Below, in pieces: positions 1 to 7,979 of a DNA stretch of 9,501 bases (positions are counted from its first letter, which is position 1; the number at the start of each line of letters is the position of its first letter). Source of the stretch: Bacteroidota bacterium (lineage in GTDB: Bacteria > Bacteroidota > Bacteroidia > Bacteroidales > Prolixibacteraceae); the NCBI GenBank assembly GCA_030706665.1, contig JAUZOB010000116.1:1-9501 (forward strand). The letters are read 5' to 3'. The notes under the pieces are model-generated. The model was not told where the DNA came from. It saw only the letters and a program-made list of their open reading frames with translations, and ran no database searches. The translations under genes were made by a program, and so were the position numbers.

Positions 1-1205
1 AAACCACCGCCCGGTGTTCTTTCTCTTTTGATATTTCCGCTTAAATGGAGATATGCTCCGAGATATTTGTTAAGTTTCATATCAACATTTGATCTGAAAT
101 TTGTCCAGATAGAATTGATGTTACAATCATATTCAGGGTGGTCATCTTTGAATTGACTTCCTTGATGCATTATGTTTACATCTGTAAAATATTGAACTTT
201 ATCATTCCCTCCTTGAAGATCTACCCCTACACGTTGCATTTGGGCAAATTTCCTCATAAACATATCATACCAATTCGTATTGGGGTATAATTTCCTGTCA
301 GTTCCAGAGCGATAGTTTTCAATTTGTTCATTTGTGAAAGGGATATTTTGTTCCCAATCATTAATTGCTGCCTGGTTTCTCATTTCTGCGTATTCTGACG
401 AACTAAAAAAAGAGGGTTGGGTCGTAACTTGTTGAATCGATTCATCAAATCGGCCACTAATTCTTAGGTTTCCTTCTTTCCCTCGTTTTGTCGTGATAAC
501 AATAACCCCATTGGCTCCCTGGATCCCATAGAGTGCTTCAGTAGAAGCATCTTTTAAGACGGTGACTGATTCTATTTCACTTGGAGTGATATATTCAAGT
601 GTTTCATTCGTTGAATAGGAACAGATGATTCCGTCAATAATGACTAATGGGCCATTTGCTCTGGCGCCAGAGATTCCCCTTACATAGAGATCAGTGTTGG
701 CACGGCTTAATTCAGAATAGGTTTCTTGAGTAAACAGACCGGAAAGTCGGCCATCAAAAGTCATGGAGAGATTGGCAACTGGGGATTTTTTTAGTTCTTC
801 TCCACTTACTGTTGAGACTGATCCTGATAATTCACTGCGTTTTTGAGAAGAATATCCAAGTTGTATAATCTCGTTAAGATTATGTGCGTCTGATTTAAGG
901 GTTACGTTAATTTGGTTAGATTGCTTAATCGAAATCTTATTTTCGGCATAACCAATAAATGAAAACGAAAGATAGTTACTCCCATCATTTACAATTATAG
1001 AATATTCTCCCTTCCCATTCGTGAATGTACGATTTTTACCGTTTTCAGAGGTAATTACTACATCTGCCAATGGTTTTCCAAACTCATCATTTACTATACC
1101 TTTTAAATAAGGATCCTGATCTTGAGCCTTTAGAGTTGCTCCTAATGAACACATATAAAAAATGATCAGTAGTAAAAATGCTTTTGTGCTTATGTTGTAT
1201 TTCAT
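1..1205 (-). CDS. SusC/RagA-family TonB-dependent outer-membrane transporter, second copy, 3' part outside window
   Basis: An unbroken frame runs from ATG at 1205 to the left edge: 401 codons, with the C-terminal barrel missing. Residues 1-28 look like a signal peptide (MKYN, then a hydrophobic stretch, ending ATLKAQ). Residues 33-104 are a carboxypeptidase-D-regulatory-like beta-sandwich (KGIVNDEFGKPLADV, TNGKGEYSI). Residues about 118-241 are the plug domain, with family hallmarks LYVRGISG, PLVIIDG, VLKDASTEALYG and ANGVIVITTKRG. The barrel begins after about 245. Unlike the SusC at 3129-6659 it has no STN domain: the mature protein goes straight into the beta-sandwich. It starts 24 nt after the susD stop, so it is probably the third gene of the operon, controlled through the signalling-competent first SusC. 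The start is supported by the 11-nt context AAACTATGAAA, identical to that at the other susC. A partner SusD would be expected just beyond the left edge. The substrate is unknown. Confidence 0.93.
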   Translation of the reverse strand, partial: MKYNISTKAFLLLIIFYMCSLGATLKAQDQDPYLKGIVNDEFGKPLADVVITSENGKNRTFTNGKGEYSIIVNDGSNYLSFSFIGYAENKISIKQSNQINVTLKSDAHNLNEIIQLGYSSQKRSELSGSVSTVSGEELKKSPVANLSMTFDGRLSGLFTQETYSELSRANTDLYVRGISGARANGPLVIIDGIICSYSTNETLEYITPSEIESVTVLKDASTEALYGIQGANGVIVITTKRGKEGNLRISGRFDESIQQVTTQPSFFSSSEYAEMRNQAAINDWEQNIPFTNEQIENYRSGTDRKLYPNTNWYDMFMRKFAQMQRVGVDLQGGNDKVQYFTDVNIMHQGSQFKDDHPEYDCNINSIWTNFRSNVDMKLNKYLGAYLHLSGNIKRERTPGGG

Positions 1206-1229
1206 AGTTTCTTAATTAAAATTTAAATA

Positions 1230-3110
1230 TCACCATCCTGGATTTTGCCAATTCTCACCTGTTGCAGTTTTCATTCTATTCACTTCATTCATTGGAATAG
1301 GAGCTTTCAGGAATTTATTGGAATAACATTTGCGTTCTGTATTCCGAACAGGACGACGGGTATATGTATAACCTCCATTCCCATCAGGATGTATTTCCAT
1401 CGCAGTAACCCATTTTTCGGTAGCAGAGAGATCTCCGGAAGGATTCTGCCAACGACGAATATCAAAGAATCGATCCTCTTCCATTGCTAACTCTACTCTA
1501 CGCTCATTCTTAATTCTAAGGATAAGTTCATCTTTATTTAATCCTGTAGGTAGATCTGGCATTCCGACTCTACGTCGAATTTCATTCACAGCATCTCTTG
1601 CTTCATCTAATTGATTGTATTCTGCTGCAGCTTCTGCAAAATTTAATATTACTTCTCCCAAGCGGAACATCTTGAAGTTTGCCCCGGAAATTGGATTATC
1701 AGCTCCTGCAAAAGGATGTAAGAATTTTCTCATATAATATCCGGTACGGGTAGCATAGTTGTCATTTGATAGTCCTGTTTCAGGTTCTCCAACCCATGTT
1801 GCAATAATTCTGGTTCTTGTTCCCTGAGAAGCAGGATAATTTTCAAAACATTCTGCAGGTTCATCAAATTCCCAATAGGAATTTCTTTTAGACCCATTAT
1901 AATAAATAGACGCATAAAACCTTGGATCTCTGTTTTCATAAGGGTTTTTTTCGTCATACATTGTGTTGTCTAAATTCAAATTAGGTTGCCTGTGCTCTTC
2001 ATCTTTATAAGGTTTTTCCAGATTTAAGATAGGCATGCCGTTTTTAGTTTCGTAGGCATCAACTAATTCTTGAGTGGGGAAGGTCCCTCCATGTTGACAA
2101 CCGATACCGTCAACATTCCATATTTGGTCTGCAAATGATAAATTTTTGCATTGGAAAATAGTTTCTCTGTCAACTGGATTCGGGCTATAACTCATAACTT
2201 GATTGAAATATTCATTATATAGAGCTGCACCTTCATTCGGTAAAAACGCATCAGGAGAAAGATAGGTCTGAGGGTAATTTATTGTTTTATAAAGATCATA
2301 TCCGTTGTTTCTTAAATTTTGAAGAGAGGCCTTATTGATCTTATATGCTTCTTCCCAATTATTCTTCCCTTCGCAATAAAGTGGACTGGCGGCATACAGT
2401 ATCATCCTTGACTTGATTGCTTCTGCCATCGCCTTTGTAACCCGTCCTGCTTCATAATCATCAACAATTCTCCACGGTAACTCAGTGGTATTCAAGGCAG
2501 CATCACAATCTTCAATTATGAACTTAACCACATCATGATAAGATGATCTTTTTACATCCTTAAAATTACTTGTGAAATCAAATTCTTCCCTTTCAATCGG
2601 TAATCCGGTCCCATACCATTTTAATAATTCAGAATAATAAAAAGCCCGAAGTAAATGTGCTTCTGCAGTCCATCTTTTCCGATCTTTTTCATCTTTAATT
2701 GTAGCTGTATTTACTTTGGCAAGAAATTTTGTACAAGTACGAATTGAACCCCAATATCTTTCCCAATAATTCCAATCATCTCCTCCGGAAATGTCAATAA
2801 TTGGGTAGCGGCTTGCAGAACTTGAGCCGTTGATAAATAATGCAGTAGGGTCATTACTAATTGTCAAAAGATTTGCGTCCCATGCTTCATCACTCCATAC
2901 AACGGGTCCCCGACAAACATTAAAGTATCCTAACCCTTTGGTGGGTAAATTATCATAGCAACTATTCAGATAGGCAGATACCTTGTCATTGTCTGAAAAG
3001 ATTTCTTTGTCTGAAATCAATCCCTGCGGTGCAATATTTAAATCATCGGCACAAGAAGAGAAAAATAATGCCGAGATTATGTATAAGATGTATATGTATT
3101 TTTTTTCCAT
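1230..3110 (-). CDS. SusD/RagB-family nutrient-binding surface lipoprotein
   Basis: This 626-residue protein should be the surface lid and substrate-binding partner of the SusC encoded just upstream. The N-terminus is a lipoprotein signal: hydrophobic residues 5-17, then FSSC with Cys20 as the lipidated residue. The following ADDLN is acidic, as in Bacteroidetes surface-export signals. The N-terminal SusD-like region (about 22-330) is helical and TPR-like, with the typical RWTAEAHLLRAFYYSELLKW at about 146-165. The C-terminal SusD_RagB region carries FPTQELVDAYE (344-354), RLGEVILNFAEAAAEYN (483-499) and ERRVELAMEEDRFFDIRRW (536-554). The protein ends in the characteristic ENWQNPGW. It is somewhat longer than many SusDs (about 500-600 residues) but looks complete. 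It starts 18 nt after the susC stop, so the two are co-transcribed. The ligand cannot be read from the sequence. Confidence 0.96.
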   Translation of the reverse strand: MEKKYIYILYIISALFFSSCADDLNIAPQGLISDKEIFSDNDKVSAYLNSCYDNLPTKGLGYFNVCRGPVVWSDEAWDANLLTISNDPTALFINGSSSASRYPIIDISGGDDWNYWERYWGSIRTCTKFLAKVNTATIKDEKDRKRWTAEAHLLRAFYYSELLKWYGTGLPIEREEFDFTSNFKDVKRSSYHDVVKFIIEDCDAALNTTELPWRIVDDYEAGRVTKAMAEAIKSRMILYAASPLYCEGKNNWEEAYKINKASLQNLRNNGYDLYKTINYPQTYLSPDAFLPNEGAALYNEYFNQVMSYSPNPVDRETIFQCKNLSFADQIWNVDGIGCQHGGTFPTQELVDAYETKNGMPILNLEKPYKDEEHRQPNLNLDNTMYDEKNPYENRDPRFYASIYYNGSKRNSYWEFDEPAECFENYPASQGTRTRIIATWVGEPETGLSNDNYATRTGYYMRKFLHPFAGADNPISGANFKMFRLGEVILNFAEAAAEYNQLDEARDAVNEIRRRVGMPDLPTGLNKDELILRIKNERRVELAMEEDRFFDIRRWQNPSGDLSATEKWVTAMEIHPDGNGGYTYTRRPVRNTERKCYSNKFLKAPIPMNEVNRMKTATGENWQNPGW

Positions 3111-3128
3111 GGCTTTACTTAATAGTTG

Positions 3129-6100
3129 TCAGAATGTAACTTTTAGACCGAAATTTATCATCTTTGTGGAAGGGTATCCATCGCTGCTATTGTTTTCAGG
3201 ATCAAGGTGTCCCATGCGTAAATGGTCCCAAACATAAAGATTCTGTCCTCCTACTGAAAGACGCATCTGGCTTACTCCTATAACACGTAGTGCTTCTTTG
3301 GGAAGAGTATAACCCAGTTCTATATTTTTCAATCGGGTAAAGGCACGATTCATTATGAAGAAATCATTGGGAACGTGATTAGAGGTTGCATGAGTACTCA
3401 ATGCCGGATAAGTTATCTTTTCGCCGTTGAGATAACGCTCTAAGGTCCATGCGTTTCTGGTGTAATCAAAATATGTCCCGTTTTTGGTATATTCCACTAC
3501 GCCGGGACCGTTATAATATCTTGAATATTTACCAACCCCTTGAAAGAATATGGAGAAATCAAAATTCATGAAATTCACGTCCAGGCTGGCCCCATAATTG
3601 ACTCGTGGGATAGTAGAATAACCAATTGGAACCTGATCTTTTTCGTCAATGACTTTATCTCCGTTCTGATCGATATATTTAAAGTCACCAACACGGGGAG
3701 ATGCACCAAAACCATATGTCAGTCCGCTATTCTTAATTTCATCTGTTGAAACCCAATAGCCTCCTTTGTCTTTCCAGTTAATCATGTATCCCCAACATTG
3801 ATTTAGGGGATGACCCTCTATTCGTGTTCTGTAAACGTATGTTTCGTCTCGTAAAACTTCATCGCTACATTTAACAACATTATGGTTGTTGCTGTAATTG
3901 CCTCTGATTGCAAATGAAAAATCTTTAGTAATCGACTTTTGATAGTTTAATACAGCTTCCCATCCACGATTGTATACAATGCCCATATTTTGGTATGGGA
4001 TATAACTTAGATCAACACCCTGAAATTCAGGAACCGTATTGCGGCTGATAAGAATTTTGCTTCGATTTTCTTTGAAATAATCAAAAGATCCACTTAAATC
4101 TTTGAAAAATTGGAAATCAACTCCTAAATTCTTTTTCATGGAAGATTCCCAGGATAAATAAGGATTACCTCTTAATCCCTCAGCTACGCATTGGCCTTGC
4201 CCTTGCCCTTTCTCATTCCCTAAACTTCCTAAAGTATTTCCATTAGCAGACATTTCGGTATGATCCAGATATAAGAAGCGCTGGCCACCCATTTTGTCAT
4301 TACCGACTTTCCCACAGGATGCTCGCAGTTTTAAATTTGTTATAAAGGAATTATCTTTAAGAAATTGCTCATTTGAAAGTACCCAACTGGCAGAAAAGGC
4401 AGGGAAGAAACCAAAACGATGATTTGGTGCAAATTGTTCAGAACCATTGTACCCCATATCAAATTCACCAAAATAGCGATTATTGTATGCGTACGTAGCA
4501 CGTCCTGCCATCCCGATTACATTATATGGAATAAGGGTTGTTGACGATCCTCCCGTTACATTCCAATAATCTCTTTGTGCCAGAATCATTCCACCTACTT
4601 CATGTAGACCAAATTTCTGATTGTAATTTACGGATCCTTGTAAGTTGATTAAGAAATTTGAGCTTGAAGACTTACTTACAATAAGAGGTTGTTCATCGGG
4701 ACGAGTATTGAAATAGGTCAATTGATCTGCGTTGTAATCAATGTTGAGTCGGTAAAGAGGTTCTGATTTTGCTCCATCCATTGAAGTGCCGGCATATGAA
4801 TCATAAGAAATCATTCCTTTTAAATTTAATCCGGGAGTTACCAACTTACTCAGATCCCAGGTAGCCCCTAACGATGAATTCAGGTTGGAACGTGTATCTT
4901 TTCGAAAGCCTTTCCGGTTCATAATTTCAAAAGATGTTCGATCCAAATATCCCGGATCAATTACTTGTCCTGGAGCAACACCAAACCCATCAATTGTAGT
5001 TGGGCCTGGAGTAATTGGAAGAATCGTCTGGGCCTGATAAATAAGGTCTGTCATCATCCAGTTGGTGTCTCCTCCGTACAATGATGCACTTGGCATATTT
5101 ACTCTTTCAATATAACTTCCAAGATTCAGAAATGCTGAAAGTGACTTTGTAATATTATAGTCAAGATTTGAGCGAAACGTAAATCGATCCATTTTAGCAG
5201 CAGGATCATATCCCAAAAGAGATTTGGGTTCTGTATTTAAATTCCCTCCTTGATGTAGATATGAGGCATTCGTAAAATAAGAAAGTTGCTTTGTCCCTCC
5301 GGAGATATTCATATCAACTCTTGTTTCCGGAGTGTAACGACGAATTAACTCTCTATAATAATTGTGGTCTGGATACATGTATTTGCGAATATTTGCTTTT
5401 GTGGCGTAGTCCGGATCAGAAGGGTCAAGTCCAGCAAGTGGATTTTGATATTTTGCTATTACGTTATCAGAATAATGAACTCCCTCACCATCATTTATAA
5501 AGGCTTCGTTTCTAAGTTTTAGATAATCTGTCGAGTGGAGACGTGATGGTTCGCGAGTAAAGGAGGTGTAGCTTTGCATGACATTTAGATTTAGCTGAGC
5601 TTTCCCTTCTGCGCCACGTTTGGTTGTAATCAGGATTACTCCATTTGCTCCCCGAACACCAAACACTGCAGTTGCGGATGCATCTTTTAAAATAGATATT
5701 GATTCAACTTCATTCGCATCCAGTGTTCTGATATTACTTCGCGGAACCCCATCAATCATAATCAGTGGACTATTATCGTTTAGAGTAGCAGCTCCTCGTA
5801 AATATAAAGTGGCATTATCCATCCCTGGTTGTCCACCCCCATTTTGCATAGAGGTTAATCCTGCTAATTTCCCGGCTAAAGCATTTGCTAAATTTGCTGA
5901 AGAACTTTTTGTGAGTTCTTTAGTACTCACGGTGTTGATTGCTCCAGTCACAGCTACCTTTTTCTGTGCCCCATATGCTAAAACCACAATTTCATCCAAT
6001 TCTTTAATATCTGGTTTTAGGATTATATTTATAATAGTTTGATTGTGAACAGGAATCGTTTGAGGTAAATAACTAACATAGGAGATAACCAATTGTGCAT

Positions 6101-6659
6101 TCTTTAATTCGGTTGTCGGTAGCTCAATTGTATAATACCCATTTTCATCGGAAACGGCACCATGTGTTGTTCCTTTTACAAGAATAGATACCCCGGGAAG
6201 AGTTTCGTTATTCTTCCCAGTAATTTTACCTTTAATTGTTATTGTCTTTTTTTGAGGCTGTACAATGGGTTGAGGCTGAGGAGTGTTTTTTTTTCCTGCA
6301 ATTTTGGGAAATAATGCGATCTGATGACCGATGATTTCGTAACTGATATCGGTTTGTTGAAATATCTTGTCTAACAGTTCATGAATATCTTTTTGCCGGA
6401 TATTTATATTGATTCTTTTTTCGACATTTACTTTTTCATTGTAGAAAAACCGAAATTCACTTTGTTGCTCAACTTCTTTTAATACTTTTTCAAGCATAGC
6501 ATTGTTCTGGACAATGGTGAATTTTGTGTTCTGAGAGTAGCTCTGTGTTGCAAAGCTATTGAAAACGGTGATAGTTAGCAGTAGAATAGTTAGTTTCATT
6601 TTTTTAAAAAAAGGGTAACACAACAACCTAAAGCTATGTGAACATTGCTTTTTTTTCAT
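3129..6659 (-). CDS. SusC/RagA-family TonB-dependent transporter with STN signalling domain
   Basis: This is a 1176-residue outer-membrane transporter that pairs with the SusD downstream and is energised by TonB. With ATG 6659 as start, residues 1-43 are a long signal region (MKKKQ..., then MKLTILLLTITVFNSFATQ, ending SYSQ) typical of Bacteroidales SusC. Residues 46-118 are a secretin/TonB N-terminal (STN) domain. A Pro/Gln linker (about 127-137) follows, then a carboxypeptidase-D-regulatory-like domain (140-215). The plug (about 225-348) shows LDEIVVLAYGAQKK, LYLRGAA, PLIMIDGVPR, ILKDASATAVFG and ANGVILITTKRG. The rest is the beta-barrel, ending in an aromatic residue (FGLKVTF) as BamA substrates do. 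The frame stays open further upstream to a GTG at 6737, but that GTG lies inside a hairpin and would precede the signal peptide with charged sequence. ATG 6599 is a less likely alternative. The STN domain implies signalling to the FecR encoded upstream. Confidence 0.95.
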   Translation of the reverse strand: MKKKQCSHSFRLLCYPFFKKMKLTILLLTITVFNSFATQSYSQNTKFTIVQNNAMLEKVLKEVEQQSEFRFFYNEKVNVEKRININIRQKDIHELLDKIFQQTDISYEIIGHQIALFPKIAGKKNTPQPQPIVQPQKKTITIKGKITGKNNETLPGVSILVKGTTHGAVSDENGYYTIELPTTELKNAQLVISYVSYLPQTIPVHNQTIINIILKPDIKELDEIVVLAYGAQKKVAVTGAINTVSTKELTKSSSANLANALAGKLAGLTSMQNGGGQPGMDNATLYLRGAATLNDNSPLIMIDGVPRSNIRTLDANEVESISILKDASATAVFGVRGANGVILITTKRGAEGKAQLNLNVMQSYTSFTREPSRLHSTDYLKLRNEAFINDGEGVHYSDNVIAKYQNPLAGLDPSDPDYATKANIRKYMYPDHNYYRELIRRYTPETRVDMNISGGTKQLSYFTNASYLHQGGNLNTEPKSLLGYDPAAKMDRFTFRSNLDYNITKSLSAFLNLGSYIERVNMPSASLYGGDTNWMMTDLIYQAQTILPITPGPTTIDGFGVAPGQVIDPGYLDRTSFEIMNRKGFRKDTRSNLNSSLGATWDLSKLVTPGLNLKGMISYDSYAGTSMDGAKSEPLYRLNIDYNADQLTYFNTRPDEQPLIVSKSSSSNFLINLQGSVNYNQKFGLHEVGGMILAQRDYWNVTGGSSTTLIPYNVIGMAGRATYAYNNRYFGEFDMGYNGSEQFAPNHRFGFFPAFSASWVLSNEQFLKDNSFITNLKLRASCGKVGNDKMGGQRFLYLDHTEMSANGNTLGSLGNEKGQGQGQCVAEGLRGNPYLSWESSMKKNLGVDFQFFKDLSGSFDYFKENRSKILISRNTVPEFQGVDLSYIPYQNMGIVYNRGWEAVLNYQKSITKDFSFAIRGNYSNNHNVVKCSDEVLRDETYVYRTRIEGHPLNQCWGYMINWKDKGGYWVSTDEIKNSGLTYGFGASPRVGDFKYIDQNGDKVIDEKDQVPIGYSTIPRVNYGASLDVNFMNFDFSIFFQGVGKYSRYYNGPGVVEYTKNGTYFDYTRNAWTLERYLNGEKITYPALSTHATSNHVPNDFFIMNRAFTRLKNIELGYTLPKEALRVIGVSQMRLSVGGQNLYVWDHLRMGHLDPENNSSDGYPSTKMINFGLKVTF

Positions 6660-6666
6660 AGTTTTA

Positions 6667-6746
6667 CAAATTAGTTTAATTAAGTCGTTAAGATTAATTG
6701 AATTTTCTTTTGAAGGTGGGAAGTGGGGATTTCTCACCTTCTTTTT
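6667..6746 (+). ncRNA. Candidate small RNA antisense to the susC leader (DonS-like); 5' end uncertain
   Basis: The RNA is inferred from the plus-strand terminator at 6712-6746, which has no coding gene to serve. Its position, between an anti-sigma gene and the 5' end of susC and on the opposite strand, is that of DonS-type antisense RNAs in Bacteroides, which repress the susC-led operon. The 5' end is a guess: TAGTTTTA at 6659-6666 resembles the -7 element TAnnTTTG except for the last base, with only a poor -33 match (TGTG, 6637-6640, 18 bp upstream). Starting just after it would give an RNA of about 75-80 nt. The true start could lie further left, inside susC. Confidence 0.35.
6712..6746 (+). 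terminator. Intrinsic terminator on the plus strand, in the fecR-susC leader
   Basis: As plus-strand RNA, GAAGGTGGGAAG (6712-6723) pairs with TTTCTCACCTTC (6730-6741) in an unbroken 12-bp stem with two G-U pairs and a 6-nt loop, TGGGGA. Five T residues follow directly (6742-6746). On the minus strand the two G-U pairs become C/A mismatches, leaving only a 7-bp outer stem followed by an A-run, so the structure favours termination of plus-strand transcription. No protein gene on that strand would need it. Alternatively it is a stem-loop in the susC mRNA leader. Confidence 0.6.
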
Positions 6747-6798
6747 AGTTTAAATTTCTTCCTTCATTTATCCATATACTTTGTTTTTAGTGAATATT

Positions 6799-7776
6799 TT
6801 ATTTGCTATTAATTATGAATGTTTGGTTTTGAGTGTCATATGTATATTTAATTGAGGTCGTTCTGGTAAGTAATTGCAAAATATCACTGAATGATTCTTT
6901 TTCTATTGTTCCTGTAAATTCAAGATTTTCAATCTTTTTATCATTCAATGTGATCTTTACATTGTAACAACGTTCCAATTGTTTGGCTAAAGAAGAAAGC
7001 GGCTCATGATAAAAGATTAATTTTCCGTCTTTCCATGAGGTGTATAATTCTGTGTCAACTGATATTACTGAGATTTTTTTGTTATTACTGATTGTGGCCT
7101 GTTGCCCTGGACAAAGAATTACTTCTTGATTGAGATCGTGATTCCTCAGCTTTATAGAACCTCGAACCAATGTGGCTTCGAATTTTTCACTGTCAAAAGA
7201 TTTTACATTAAAAGCTGTCCCTAAAACTTCAATGACTCCATTGGTTGTGTTAACTAAAAATGGCGTACCATTCTTTACAACATCAAAAAAGGCTTCGCCT
7301 TTAAGGTCAATTTTCCTTTCTTTTTCGAATTTCTTTGAGAAGGAGATTCTCGTTCCGGAATTAAGCCATACTGTTGATCCATCGGGAAGGGTTAGTTTGG
7401 ATTTTGTTCCATAAGGAGCTGATATTTCTTGCGAAATATTTTCCAGCTTGGGATGTGATTGTTTGTTTGTCCAGATAATGGATGTAATTAATAGGGCGAC
7501 AATTAAGATGGCTGCAACTTTCATCCCAATAAGAGAGAAGTTCTTTTTAGAAGATCCTTTTTGTAATTTTTTCGTTGCAATTTTCTGGTGAATCTTATCT
7601 AATAACCGTTGATTGGTAAGCATCAGTTTTTCTTCATCTTGAATGTTATTCCAATTTTCAACCATAACATTCACAATCTCTGTTTCCCGGGTTGGATCCT
7701 GAAATCGTTTGAGAATCTCTGCGAATTCTTCCGGGGAACACGAGTTGTTGAAATATTTTTTATAGATTTTTTCCAT
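6799..7776 (-). CDS. FecR-family transmembrane anti-sigma factor
   Basis: The 325-residue protein has the usual Bacteroidetes FecR build. A cytoplasmic N-terminal segment (about 1-80, beginning MEKIYKKYFNNSCSPEEF) should bind the sigma factor. One transmembrane helix follows at about 81-102 (LIGMKVAAILIVALLITSII). The periplasmic FecR domain (about 119-212) carries APYGTKSKLTLPDGSTVWLN, the KGEAFFDV motif and VLGTAFNVKSF. A C-terminal DUF4974-type domain lies at about 256-322 (FYHEPLSSLAKQLERCYNV, FTGTIEKESFSDILQLL) and is expected to meet the STN domain of SusC. The neighbours fit: the cognate ECF sigma gene is upstream and an STN-bearing SusC is downstream. The 203-bp gap from the sigma gene is longer than expected for a tightly coupled pair, so fecR may have its own promoter. 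No domain is missing. Confidence 0.95.
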   Translation of the reverse strand: MEKIYKKYFNNSCSPEEFAEILKRFQDPTRETEIVNVMVENWNNIQDEEKLMLTNQRLLDKIHQKIATKKLQKGSSKKNFSLIGMKVAAILIVALLITSIIWTNKQSHPKLENISQEISAPYGTKSKLTLPDGSTVWLNSGTRISFSKKFEKERKIDLKGEAFFDVVKNGTPFLVNTTNGVIEVLGTAFNVKSFDSEKFEATLVRGSIKLRNHDLNQEVILCPGQQATISNNKKISVISVDTELYTSWKDGKLIFYHEPLSSLAKQLERCYNVKITLNDKKIENLEFTGTIEKESFSDILQLLTRTTSIKYTYDTQNQTFIINSK

Positions 7777-7979
7777 TTTATTTTTAATTAGTATTAATAC
7801 ACCAAAAAGAACATGTACCCCTGCTCATGTGAAGGAAAAAATAATTTTTTACAACCCTAAAGATTAAATGAAAGACTAATGTGAAAGTTTTAAGTTAGAA
7901 ATGCCAAAAGAAGTAGACTTGCACACGTAAAATTTGAAATTAGAAGAAAAATCTGTTAAAGAACGGATGTGGGAATTTA
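7777..7979 (-). other. 203-bp spacer between the ECF sigma gene and fecR
   Basis: No gene is visible here. It contains a perfect 10-bp palindrome GTATTAATAC (7791-7800), ending 14 nt upstream of the fecR ATG, and a 15-bp A/T palindrome (7836-7850). TAGGGTTG (7852-7859, minus strand) is one base away from the TAnnTTTG -7 element. The nearest -33-like TTTC (7883-7886) is 23 bp away, longer than the usual 19-21 bp. A separate weak fecR promoter is therefore possible but not established. Confidence 0.35.

Larger units (their letters stand above)
6660..6798 (-). promoter_or_regulatory. fecR-susC intergenic leader, likely site of the ECF-dependent susC promoter
   Basis: This is 139 bp of AT-rich DNA between the fecR stop and the susC ATG. 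No TAnnTTTG housekeeping element is visible on the minus strand, which fits a promoter read by the ECF sigma factor encoded upstream, whose recognition sequence I cannot name. The central part holds the hairpin at 6712-6741. An 8-bp palindrome TTAATTAA (6676-6683) lies 16 nt upstream of the start codon. The bases AAACT directly precede the ATG, as they do at the second susC. Confidence 0.35.

Noticed and set aside
5620..6042. 140-codon plus-strand open frame opposite the SusC plug and beta-sandwich region
   Set aside because: It lies wholly inside a well-supported SusC gene, has no recognisable domain, and its composition is that of an antisense shadow frame.
7812..7830. ACATG/CATGT inverted repeat followed by TCTTTTT on the minus strand, as a terminator after the sigma gene
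   Set aside because: The stem is only 5 bp with a 10-nt loop, too weak to end transcription, and the internal bases do not extend it.
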